From positions 744,001 to 808,000 of the forward strand of contig NZ_CP035687.1 in assembly GCF_009665255.1 (NCBI RefSeq): a stretch of 64,000 nucleotides of DNA. The letters are read 5' to 3'. Both the position numbers and the translations under genes were made by a program. Shown here piece after piece: positions 7,278-15,693 of this stretch (the stretch's first letter is position 1; the number at the start of each line of letters is the position of its first letter). The notes beneath the pieces were generated by a model. That model was not told the DNA's origin, searched no databases, and worked only from the letters and a program-made list of their open reading frames with translations. The DNA comes from Vibrio metoecus (GTDB lineage: Bacteria > Pseudomonadota > Gammaproteobacteria > Enterobacterales > Vibrionaceae).

Positions 7278-8969
7278 GTGAGAGTAATGATTGTTGATGA
7301 TCATGCTACTAACCGTGAATTGTGCCGTTTTATTTTGGCGCACTTAGCATCCCACATTGATACCTTTGAAAACGGGCAGCAAGCTTTGGATGCGATGCGC
7401 AATATGGAAACGCTTCCAGATGTCATTTTGCTTGATGTGATGATGCCGATTAAAGATGGATTTGCGACCGCGAAGGAAATCCGTCAAGCGTTTGTGAAGC
7501 ACCATATCCCCATCATTTTTCTTACGGTATTGGACGATCGTGATTCATTCGAAAAATGCTTAGCGTTGGGGGATGACTTCATTCTTAAACCGGTTGAGCG
7601 CAGTGTGCTGATCGCGAAAGTTCAGGCTCATTACCGGATCGTGAAAATGCATAATGAGGTGATGGATCAGCGTGACGAATTGCGCCATTTCCGTGAGCAG
7701 GTGCAGTACGACTACGCGATTTCAGAATCCATTTTTACTAACTTGATGGAAGAGATGTGTCATCAAGTGGAGCAGATTTTCGGTATTCATTATATCTCTA
7801 CACCATCGACCATTTTTAATGGCGATTTGATCGTGGTCGCGAATCGGCCTCATGGTGGGGTTTACGTCATGATTGCCGATGCGACAGGGCATGGTTTACC
7901 GGCTGCAATCTCGACCATTCCTGCCACCCGAACGTTTTTCTCCACGGCACAAAAAGGATTATCGTTGGGGGAAATGGTGATTGAGTTAAACCATTCTCTT
8001 GAGCGTTTTTTACCGATTGGAATGATGCTAGCGGCCAGTGTTTTTGAAGTTCGAGCCAATGGCTTTGAGATCTCTTGGTGGGGTGGAGGGCTACCGGAAG
8101 CTTATTTGCTTGATCATCAAGGTACTATTGTCAGTCGTTTGGTTTCGAATCATATGCCATTGGGAGTGCTCTCTTCGGATGAGTTTGAAGCGGATGTTCA
8201 ACATTTCAAATTGGAACCCAACCAAAAATTAGTGTGCTATACCGATGGCATCATTGAAGCCATGAACGAACAAGGTGAGCATTTTGGTGAGGCGCGCCTT
8301 GAGCAAGTGTTGACCCAAGCCTATTCTGAGGCGCTAATCCCAACGTTGTACGATGCGGTTAAAAAATTTTCCAACCGTGGCAAGGGCGATGACCTTTCTA
8401 TCTTGACCATGACTTTCCCTATCACCAACAGTAACCAAAGCGACAAAGCGTTGCCAAAAGTCGTGCTCAGCTGCATTCCATTACAAACGGAGCTGCATTT
8501 CCCAGCCGATGTATTGCGAAAAGTATCGCTGATGAATGAAGTTCGCCGCTTTTTAACCGGAATTGTCAGTGGAGGCGAACATCTTGATTTGCTGTGTTCC
8601 GTGCTCTCCGAGCTGTTCGCTAATGCGATTGAACATGGGTTATTGGAGCTGGATTCTTCACTCAAAGATACGCCGGATGGTTTCTTTGAATTCTACCAAT
8701 TGCGTGATAAGCGTTTAAAAAACTTGCCGGAATACCACTGGCTTATCTTGAAAGTGAACTATCAACCTGAAAAACAGCAGATAGAGATCGATTTAGAACA
8801 CAGCGGTAAAGGATTCGATTGCAATAGCATCAATGTAACGAGCACAGAAAGGGTGTATGGCCGAGGAATATTATTGGCAAAGCAGCTGTGCGAATCATTG
8901 GAATACTCCAATCAAGGTCGCCGAGTCACGGCGGTTTATTCTTTTGTGCAGAAAGATCTTTTGCTGTAA
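7278..8969 (+). CDS. Response regulator with PP2C phosphatase and RsbW-like kinase domains
   Basis: About 563 residues from the GTG at 7278. A GTG at 7272 is too close to the GGGAGA to be the better start. The domain order is as follows. A receiver (1-120) carries VDDH, LLDVMMPIKDG and FLTV. A SpoIIE/PP2C phosphatase (~170-385) carries IADATGHGLPAAI, CYTDGIIEAMN and GKGDDLSILTM. A C-terminal HATPase/anti-sigma kinase carries the N-box SELFANAIEHGL and GRGILLAKQLCE. This combines RsbU-like and RsbW-like activities under phosphorylation control and should set the phosphorylation of the STAS protein just upstream. Its input is probably the CheA of this cluster. The architecture matches HsbR/CrsR as I remember them. 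Confidence 0.9.
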   Translation: MRVMIVDDHATNRELCRFILAHLASHIDTFENGQQALDAMRNMETLPDVILLDVMMPIKDGFATAKEIRQAFVKHHIPIIFLTVLDDRDSFEKCLALGDDFILKPVERSVLIAKVQAHYRIVKMHNEVMDQRDELRHFREQVQYDYAISESIFTNLMEEMCHQVEQIFGIHYISTPSTIFNGDLIVVANRPHGGVYVMIADATGHGLPAAISTIPATRTFFSTAQKGLSLGEMVIELNHSLERFLPIGMMLAASVFEVRANGFEISWWGGGLPEAYLLDHQGTIVSRLVSNHMPLGVLSSDEFEADVQHFKLEPNQKLVCYTDGIIEAMNEQGEHFGEARLEQVLTQAYSEALIPTLYDAVKKFSNRGKGDDLSILTMTFPITNSNQSDKALPKVVLSCIPLQTELHFPADVLRKVSLMNEVRRFLTGIVSGGEHLDLLCSVLSELFANAIEHGLLELDSSLKDTPDGFFEFYQLRDKRLKNLPEYHWLILKVNYQPEKQQIEIDLEHSGKGFDCNSINVTSTERVYGRGILLAKQLCESLEYSNQGRRVTAVYSFVQKDLLL

Positions 8970-8994
8970 CCGATGCATTTTCTTGCCGTAGTTT

Positions 8995-9018
8995 ACAGTG
9001 TAAAGGCCTTTACACTGT
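8995..9018. repeat. 24-bp perfect palindrome downstream of the PP2C regulator gene
   Basis: The half-site ACAGTGTAAAGG is followed directly by its exact reverse complement, with no loop. It begins 26 nt after the regulator stop codon. TTTT occurs shortly after (9023-9026), so it could act as a terminator hairpin with a few unpaired central bases, or be a protein-binding site ahead of the FapA-like gene at 9205. A second hairpin (AGCCTG/CAGGCT at 9113-9130) lies in the same gap. Confidence 0.7.
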
Positions 9019-9204
9019 GTAGCTTTTGCTTGTTTGGTGGCGGGATTTTACGCCACAACACTTTCTGTCTAGCTTTCAAATACATCCTTCTGGTTATTTA
9101 CAGAGTGACATAAGCCTGAATTTACAGGCTATAGAGTTCTGCAATCAGAATTCTTCTTATACACTCAATTCATGGAGATTCTGTACCGTAAAAGATAAAA
9201 CGTT

Positions 9205-10875
9205 ATGTGGAAAGAGATACTCGAATTCACGCCAGATAGACAGCAAGTGCTTGCCAAATTAGGCGCACAAACCGCAGCCAAAGAGCTGAACCGGACTGAG
9301 CTGCCTACGGTGTTGGCGCAAATTGGAGCGGGTAAATTGTTCATATTGGATGAAGCTGTCACTCGTTTTATCAATAGCGTTAAAGAAGGCAAACGTGCCG
9401 CGTTTGAAGGCATCGTGATCGCGGAAGTGCGTAACGCGACCGTTTCCGTTGTGTTGGGTGAGAAAGAAATGCTTGCGAGCATGGTTGTCACAGGGGCGTA
9501 TGGTGGCCGAGGCTTACGTGGGAATGAGCTGGTACACGCTCTAGCGCAAGCGAGCGTGTTGAAAGGCATCAACAAATTGGCGCTGAAAAAAGTGCTGTTG
9601 GTGAGTAGCCAATTGAAGCCGGGAGAAGTGTTTACCCAGCCAGTTGCGCGTGGCAAAGAACCCATTCAAGGACGTGATACCCAGTTTGTCCCGTTAGTTG
9701 AAGATGTATCAAAACGCGTGCTTCGCCCACAAAAGAAAGCCGGTGAAAACAAACTCGATATGCGTAATTTGGGCGAAACCATCACGGTAGGAGAAAATGA
9801 TCCCGTGATGCGTCGCTTACCTGCCACGAAAGGTGAAATAGGCTACACCGTTCAGGGGAAGCAGATCCCTCCCAAGCCCGGTAAAGAATCGGTACTTGTA
9901 GCCGGTAAAGGTACCCATATTTCTCCTAATGATCCGAATTTATTGCTTGCTAGCCAAGCGGGAATGCCTCTTATCAAAAAGAACACTATCGAAGTAGATA
10001 GCGCACTGTGCTTGAATCATGTCAGTGTGGCAACTGGACACATTCGTTTCAAAGGCAATGTGGTGATCGCAGGAGACATTGAACCAGGGATGATTGTTCG
10101 TGCGACGGGTTCGATTACCGTTGGGGGATTTATTGAATCGGCCAATGTACAGGCACAAGGGGATATTGAAGTTGGCAAAGGTATTATCGGACATACGGTG
10201 GCGGATGATGAAGAACACAGCTGCGTGGTGAAATCAGGAGCCAGTATTCGTGCGACTTATGCACAATATGCAGAGCTACAAGCCGCAGATTCGATTCATC
10301 TTGCGGTGCACAGTATGGGTAATATTATTCGCTGTGGGAATGATCTCACGGTGTTAGACAGCAAGCTTACCCAAGGTACCCTTAGTGCTGGAAGCGCGAA
10401 AGTTGGAGGAAAAATCCTTTGCTTTAACCTTGGGGTCGAGGGTGATACGGCCACTCACGTTGAAGCGTTTGCTCGTTACCAAAGTTACAAAGAGAGAATT
10501 AATAAACATAAGGATCTCTATAAACAGGCGCAAGATACCACAATGGAATTGATCCGCCGTGAGATAGAGTTTAAAAAACGTCCTAAAGCGGAACGTAGTG
10601 ATGAAGAGGCGCAAGAGATTGACGCTGCCAAAGCTGAAGCTACAACGCAAATGGAGAAGATTAAGCTCGCCTTGGATATGCTCAATGAAGAGTTTGAGCA
10701 GCAATTAGCTGAAAATACGGTAGAGGCTAAAAATAAGGTCTTTACCCATGTCACTATCCAGTTTGGTGATGAGCGGGTTTTGACGAAACGAGCCCATGGT
10801 CCCTCCACCTTTATGTTTAATCAGCATGAGATTAAATTCTCTTCATTGCTAGAAGCGGTCGATATCGGGCTTTAA
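9205..10875 (+). CDS. FapA/DUF342-family protein
   Basis: A 556-residue protein of the FapA (DUF342) family. The middle part (about 250-410) has the repetitive Gly/Ile/Val pattern of a right-handed beta-helix, for example GNVVIAGDIEPGM, GSITVGGFIESA and GDIEVGKGIIG. It is followed by a charged coiled coil (about 415-510) and a short C-terminal strand region. In Vibrio vulnificus a FapA protein is linked to flagellar assembly and polar localisation; whether this paralogue does the same is inference. The RBS before the ATG is weak. It follows the chemotaxis/partner-switch operon after a 235-bp gap, so it may be separately transcribed, and ends at a strong terminator shared with the convergent lap genes. 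Confidence 0.8.
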   Translation: MWKEILEFTPDRQQVLAKLGAQTAAKELNRTELPTVLAQIGAGKLFILDEAVTRFINSVKEGKRAAFEGIVIAEVRNATVSVVLGEKEMLASMVVTGAYGGRGLRGNELVHALAQASVLKGINKLALKKVLLVSSQLKPGEVFTQPVARGKEPIQGRDTQFVPLVEDVSKRVLRPQKKAGENKLDMRNLGETITVGENDPVMRRLPATKGEIGYTVQGKQIPPKPGKESVLVAGKGTHISPNDPNLLLASQAGMPLIKKNTIEVDSALCLNHVSVATGHIRFKGNVVIAGDIEPGMIVRATGSITVGGFIESANVQAQGDIEVGKGIIGHTVADDEEHSCVVKSGASIRATYAQYAELQAADSIHLAVHSMGNIIRCGNDLTVLDSKLTQGTLSAGSAKVGGKILCFNLGVEGDTATHVEAFARYQSYKERINKHKDLYKQAQDTTMELIRREIEFKKRPKAERSDEEAQEIDAAKAEATTQMEKIKLALDMLNEEFEQQLAENTVEAKNKVFTHVTIQFGDERVLTKRAHGPSTFMFNQHEIKFSSLLEAVDIGL

Positions 10876-10895
10876 ATCGAAAGGAAACCGCAGAA

Positions 10896-10934
10896 AAACA
10901 AAGAGGGAGCCCAAGTTTGGTTCCCTCTTTGTTT
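10896..10934. terminator. Bidirectional intrinsic terminator
   Basis: AAACAAAGAGGGA (10896-10908) pairs with TCCCTCTTTGTTT (10922-10934). The stem begins with an A-run and ends with a T-run, so it can stop transcription from both the FapA-like gene and the convergent lap operon. Confidence 0.88.
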
Positions 10935-10977
10935 GATGCTTCAATGCCGGCTGTAGCGCGGATTTTTGACCGAGCGA

Positions 10978-13092
10978 TTATTGCACGGCACGAACATTCC
11001 CTTGGCGCAGATCGTTGAGCACTTCGTGTTTGGGTCCATCGGCAATCACACAGCCTTTTTCCATCACAATGACCCGATCGACGACATCCAGCATCGAGGT
11101 TTTATGGGTGATCAAAATCAGCGTTTCGCTCGGTTTTAGTTGACTGAGCTGCTGCTTAATATGCATCTCTGAGCGATTATCCATCGCGCTGGTGGGTTCA
11201 TCCATCAGCAGTACCGGAGGGCGACCAAGTAAAGCTCGTGCAATAGATACGGATTGACGCTGTCCCCCAGAGAGTAGCATACCGCCTTCACCCACTTGGC
11301 GCTCTAAGCCGGCGGGATCTTGCTGAGTAAATGCCGTCACCCCTGCTCGGTTGGCCGCATCCATCACTTCACGATCATCGGCCAATGGACGGCCAAGAGT
11401 AATGTTGTCGCGAATTGAACCGTAAAACAGCACGCTGTCTTGCGGTACACAACCAATATTACGGCGAATATCGATGTGGTGCAGTTGCGATATGTCGGTA
11501 TCGTCGATGCGTACATGCCCTTCGGTTGGCTTGTACAGCCCCATTATCAGGCGCTCAAGCGTGGTTTTCCCTGAACCAATTCGGCCAATGATAGCGACTT
11601 TTTCACCCGGGTTAATGGTGAGGCTCAAGTCGCGGACGGAAGCCATTGGGGAGTTGGGATAATGGAAGGTCACGCGATCCAGCTCAATTTTACCTTGAAT
11701 GATTGGACGGTGGATGTAACGTTTGCCTTCTTCTTGTTCATCTGGCATCGCCATCACTTGCTCAATAATGGTCATGGATGATTTGGCTTGATTATAACGA
11801 GTAGAAAGCAGGGAAAGTTGTACGAGTGGGCCAATGGCTCGACCGCTGAGCATGGTTGCGGCAATCAGTCCCCCCATAGTTAAATCACCCTTGGAAATCA
11901 GGTAAACCCCAACGATGATCATGCCGATATTCGCCGCTTGCTGGATAAACCCCGCGGTATTTTGAATGCTATCGGTGATCCGGCGGCTTTTAATGTTCCA
12001 GTTAGCCATGTGGGCTACCGCTTCTTCCCAGCGGTACTGGAATTGACCTTGTGCACCAAACAGCTTCACGGTTTCTAGCCCATACAGGCTTTCAATTAAG
12101 TTGGCGTATTTTTGTGAAGCGAGCCGAGATCCCTCTTCAATGGCTTTGCGCAATGGGCCTTGAATTAAGATTGAGTAAACCACCAACACCAGTACGCCAA
12201 TGATGGGTACCCAAACTAGGTGTCCTGCCATTAACCAAATTAACACTAAAAACAGCAGTGCAAATGGCAAATCAATCAGTGATGAAATGGTCGCCGAAGT
12301 AAAAAACTCGCGAATCGATTCAAACTCCTGCAAATGGCGCGCAAAAGCCCCAACCGAAGGTGGCCGAGCCTCCATACGGATGCCCATCACTTTGCTAAAC
12401 AGTTTGGAGGAGATCAGAATGTCCGATTTTTTCCCTGCTACGTCGATGAAGTAGTTGCGTAGCATTTTGAATACGAAGTCGAATAAAAAGATCACTAAGA
12501 TGCCGCTAGACAACACCCACAGAGTTTCAAAGGCCAAGTTTGGCACGACTTTGTCGTAGACGATGCGTGAAAACATCGGCGCGGCGATCGCAAATAAGTT
12601 AATCAGCAGTGACGCGATCAACACATCACGATAGATATGTTTCGATTTGAAAATCGTGCTCCAAAACCAATGACCATCTCTTGTTTTAAGCACTTCTGGT
12701 GAGCGTTCATCAAAGCGAAACTGTTTTTTGACCATAAAGTAGCGGCCAATATACAAGGCTTCTAAATCACCCATCGGATAGGCAACTGGAACCATGCCAG
12801 ATTCCGCAGTAACAATTTCAGCTTCTTGAGTTTCTTGGTTAATACTGTTGAGTACGCAAGCTTCCCCGCCTTTGAGCAGCAATACCACAGGGAAAACCAA
12901 ATGTGGGATTTTGTCTAAAGGCGCGCGGTTTTCTTTTGCTATCAGCCCAGCTCTTTCCGCAGAGCGAGGGAAGAGGAAGGGCGTCAGCTTACCGTCAGCC
13001 AAAGGTAGGCCGTTGATCAGTGCTTCAGGAGAATTCGCTAAACCGTAATAACGGCTTACGTACACCAGCGAATTGAGTAATGTATCTTGCAT
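10978..13092 (-). CDS. lapB: Type I secretion ABC transporter (LapB-like) with degenerate C39 domain
   Basis: A 704-residue ABC exporter with fused membrane and ATPase parts. Residues 1-125 form a C39-like domain lacking the catalytic Cys motif, as in transporters that bind but do not cleave RTX-type substrates. About five to six membrane segments span 155-430. The ATPase has Walker A GRIGSGKTT (503-511), the Q-loop VPQDS, signature LSGGQRQSVSIA (~607), Walker B VLLMDEPTSAMD and the switch His in ILITHK. It should export a large adhesin with the membrane-fusion protein encoded upstream in the operon. It sits last in the order lapC-lapG-lapD-lapB. No RTX adhesin or TolC-type pore is present here. 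Confidence 0.9.
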   Translation of the reverse strand: MQDTLLNSLVYVSRYYGLANSPEALINGLPLADGKLTPFLFPRSAERAGLIAKENRAPLDKIPHLVFPVVLLLKGGEACVLNSINQETQEAEIVTAESGMVPVAYPMGDLEALYIGRYFMVKKQFRFDERSPEVLKTRDGHWFWSTIFKSKHIYRDVLIASLLINLFAIAAPMFSRIVYDKVVPNLAFETLWVLSSGILVIFLFDFVFKMLRNYFIDVAGKKSDILISSKLFSKVMGIRMEARPPSVGAFARHLQEFESIREFFTSATISSLIDLPFALLFLVLIWLMAGHLVWVPIIGVLVLVVYSILIQGPLRKAIEEGSRLASQKYANLIESLYGLETVKLFGAQGQFQYRWEEAVAHMANWNIKSRRITDSIQNTAGFIQQAANIGMIIVGVYLISKGDLTMGGLIAATMLSGRAIGPLVQLSLLSTRYNQAKSSMTIIEQVMAMPDEQEEGKRYIHRPIIQGKIELDRVTFHYPNSPMASVRDLSLTINPGEKVAIIGRIGSGKTTLERLIMGLYKPTEGHVRIDDTDISQLHHIDIRRNIGCVPQDSVLFYGSIRDNITLGRPLADDREVMDAANRAGVTAFTQQDPAGLERQVGEGGMLLSGGQRQSVSIARALLGRPPVLLMDEPTSAMDNRSEMHIKQQLSQLKPSETLILITHKTSMLDVVDRVIVMEKGCVIADGPKHEVLNDLRQGNVRAVQ

Positions 13093-13106
13093 GCCTGTGG
13101 CCTTGG

Positions 13107-15017
13107 TTACTTATCTACAATGAAGCCTTGGAAGACTTCAATAAAATGTTCTGAAAGAAAATCGAGCTGAGTTTGTGTTTCAACCCGAGAGGCAATCGTT
13201 GTGATCCCCAAGTTATGCGCAGTGCGCGAAATGGACGTAAGGGTGAATTGTTGGCGTTCGTCATCCAAGTTATGGGTGAAGAGGTAATCCAACTTCACGT
13301 ATTTAGGACGAAACTCGTTGATGTAATCGAGAGATTGGAAGTTACGCCCATAGTTATCGACCCCAAAATCCGCCCCTGCATTGCGTACGGCATTACAAAA
13401 TAGTGCGGTGTAGTGGGGTTCATTCACAAAACAGCCTTCGGGGATTTCAAAATGCAGTAAGTTTGCGATGGAAAGGTGCTTGCTTAAAGTTTGACTAATC
13501 CAACGGATAAAGCTCGGTTGAGAAATACTGCCTTGAGCAATGTTGATCGCGAGAGGCTCGGTCTGTTCGCCTTTTTCCAGTCGTTGAATGACTTGTTCAA
13601 TCACATATTGGTCGAAAACATGGCTGGCGTTGAGTTGTTCTAAAGCGAAAAGGAACTGGTTAGCCGTGTAGCGAACACCGTCTTTTTCAAAGGCAGAGAA
13701 CACCTCGCGGTGGAAGGTTTGCCCCCAACTGCTGTTTGCGGCTTGGAAGCGGAAACTGAACCAGTCGTTGTGGATGGCTTCTTCCACCAAGGTTTTCCAT
13801 TGTTGTTTACCTAAAATTACCTTATCGGTATCACTGCTGATAAAGCCATAATTGAGTTCTGGATTTGACTTAGCCTTGGCAAGGGCATTATCTAGCAACG
13901 AGAGCAATTGGGTTGTCGACGATTGACGTTTATTGCTGACTACTCCAAGCGAAAGATTAGCTTTCGCCATTCCAGTCGGATCGGGGTTAATGTCTTCGAC
14001 ACAAGTCACAATACTATCGGCAACAATTTTCAGCTCACTTTCATCCATATTCGGCATGATGATACCGAACTCATAAGTGGAGATACGCGCAATCGAAATG
14101 TCTTTAGTGGTAATCGAATTTTTCAGGCGATCCGCTAACTCACGAACCATGCCATCGCCGGATTCATACCCCTTATCTTCATAGAGCTCTTTGATGAACT
14201 CGGCTTGTAAAATGGCCACACCGCCAATACCGCTTTCTGAAAGCCAACCATTCAACTGGCTCATGTAATAGGCTCGGTTACCCAGATGAGAAACAGGGTC
14301 AAGGTAGGCGCGTTCACGCAGTTGTTGGGCTTCTTTGGCTTGAGCTTTAAACGCTTTTTCAACTTGTTCAGACATCTTATTGATGCCATCTACTACATAG
14401 ATCAAGTCTTGGGTATTTGGACGTGGTAAAGGCTCACCAAACTGGTTGTTAGCAACTTGCTCCATTTTGTTGACAATTAATTGCAGTGGCTTGAGTGAAC
14501 GCTTCAAGATAAACGCTACTGCTAGCATGCCGATCACTAAAATTGCGATAAAGGCAGTGCTGAGGCGGATAAGTGCCTCCCACAGTTGAGCGTAGGCAGG
14601 CCCTGGGTGACTGACGATTTCAACCTCGGCGAGCTGCATCCAACCACTGGTGACAACGCGGCGGTCGTGGATCGGTTCGAAAAGATTTAATTGAGTAAAC
14701 CATTTCGGCACAGCATTGGGTTGAATTGGATAAGAGCGGAGGATTTCGGTGCCATCATCGAGGAAAATCAATCGGACGACCGAATAGCTACTGCCGTCAA
14801 ACAGTGCATTGATCACGGATTCTACCGCAACGTTATCCTTCTTCTCCAAATAAGGAGCCAGCGCCAATCCCACCGTGTTGATGGTGTTATTGACCTCAGA
14901 ACGTTGTTGTTGCTCGAGACTGTTGCGGGTGGTGTTGAATTCGATAGTAAAAACCGAAACCAACAACAGTATAAACACCGCGATCATCCCTGCGACCAGT
15001 TGTTTGTATAGCGTCAT
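13107..15017 (-). CDS. lapD: LapD-type inner-membrane c-di-GMP receptor
   Basis: A 636-residue protein. TM1 is about 7-25, followed by a periplasmic LapD/MoxY-type domain to ~150, TM2 about 152-175, and a HAMP segment ending near 215. After these come a GGDEF domain and an EAL domain, both degenerate. The GGDEF site reads ISTYEF. The EAL motif is EVF, and GVDNYG stands where an active DDFG/DDFGTG would be expected. It is therefore predicted to bind c-di-GMP through the EAL fold and signal outward rather than make or degrade it. In Pseudomonas and Vibrio, LapD with c-di-GMP sequesters the protease LapG, keeping adhesins on the surface. lapG is the gene just upstream (5-nt gap), supporting the call. 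Confidence 0.93.
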   Translation of the reverse strand: MTLYKQLVAGMIAVFILLLVSVFTIEFNTTRNSLEQQQRSEVNNTINTVGLALAPYLEKKDNVAVESVINALFDGSSYSVVRLIFLDDGTEILRSYPIQPNAVPKWFTQLNLFEPIHDRRVVTSGWMQLAEVEIVSHPGPAYAQLWEALIRLSTAFIAILVIGMLAVAFILKRSLKPLQLIVNKMEQVANNQFGEPLPRPNTQDLIYVVDGINKMSEQVEKAFKAQAKEAQQLRERAYLDPVSHLGNRAYYMSQLNGWLSESGIGGVAILQAEFIKELYEDKGYESGDGMVRELADRLKNSITTKDISIARISTYEFGIIMPNMDESELKIVADSIVTCVEDINPDPTGMAKANLSLGVVSNKRQSSTTQLLSLLDNALAKAKSNPELNYGFISSDTDKVILGKQQWKTLVEEAIHNDWFSFRFQAANSSWGQTFHREVFSAFEKDGVRYTANQFLFALEQLNASHVFDQYVIEQVIQRLEKGEQTEPLAINIAQGSISQPSFIRWISQTLSKHLSIANLLHFEIPEGCFVNEPHYTALFCNAVRNAGADFGVDNYGRNFQSLDYINEFRPKYVKLDYLFTHNLDDERQQFTLTSISRTAHNLGITTIASRVETQTQLDFLSEHFIEVFQGFIVDK

Positions 15018-15022
15018 AGTGC

Positions 15023-15685
15023 CTACTCATCATAGCTAACTAGAGGTTTATTCAATTTTAGTGAGCGCTCTCTGGCTCTTAAATCATTCCACAAACTCAG
15101 TCGCGAAGAGTCGCCCGCCAGTTGTCCGTTATTGGATTTCATAAGCCACAGATTCTTACCATTGAAGCTGTAGATAGGCAGTAAATCTTTGCGAGTTGAA
15201 GCGGGTTTAATTTGTGGATTGAGGTTATCCAAAATCACCGGTTCGGCACTCGGGGTCGAGTAATAGGCTAGAACCATATGAAATTGATTTAATTCAATTG
15301 CTTTAACATACACGAGACGGAGTTTCTTATCTGATACACCCAGTTCTAACAGCGAGAAATACTTCGCAATTGTGAAATCTTCACAATCACCCGCATTACT
15401 GCCAAGAAACTCCAAAGGCGTCGCCCAGTAATCGTTGACACCCCAAAGGTGAATATCATTCACAAAGTTGAGTTGGTTAAAGAACGCGTTGACTTCTTGC
15501 AGTTGCTCTTTCTCTGACACAGATGCCCACTGCGCCATCTTGAGTCGCCAAGTTTCTACGCGTTTGCCTGCTCGCGGGCCATAAGTTGCTTTCACCGCAT
15601 CCACCCACTGTTGCTCTTTGGTATTGAGCGCCAGCGAGAATGAGGAGACACAAATGGCCAGAGAGAGAACAATCCAACGTTTCAT
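15023..15685 (-). CDS. lapG: LapG-type periplasmic cysteine protease
   Basis: A 220-residue transglutaminase-like cysteine peptidase with an N-terminal signal peptide (IVLSLAICVSSFSLAL, cleavage near residue 20). The catalytic triad is visible as Cys101 in NAGDCEDF, His136 in QFHMVLAYY and Asp153 in VILDNLNP. LapG cleaves large RTX adhesins near their N-terminus, releasing the cell from a surface; calcium and LapD control it. The gene follows the membrane-fusion gene with an 8-nt gap and precedes lapD by 5 nt, in one operon. All key residues are present, so it is predicted to be active. Confidence 0.94.
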   Translation of the reverse strand: MKRWIVLSLAICVSSFSLALNTKEQQWVDAVKATYGPRAGKRVETWRLKMAQWASVSEKEQLQEVNAFFNQLNFVNDIHLWGVNDYWATPLEFLGSNAGDCEDFTIAKYFSLLELGVSDKKLRLVYVKAIELNQFHMVLAYYSTPSAEPVILDNLNPQIKPASTRKDLLPIYSFNGKNLWLMKSNNGQLAGDSSRLSLWNDLRARERSLKLNKPLVSYDE

Positions 15686-15693
15686 AGGGTGAG

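Noticed and set aside
9026..9262. 78-codon frame upstream of the FapA-like gene
   Set aside because: It overlaps the start of the real gene in another frame and has no family resemblance.
13908..15011. Plus-strand frames of 76 and 106 codons opposite lapD
   Set aside because: They are antisense to a well-supported gene with conserved domains and show no independent features.
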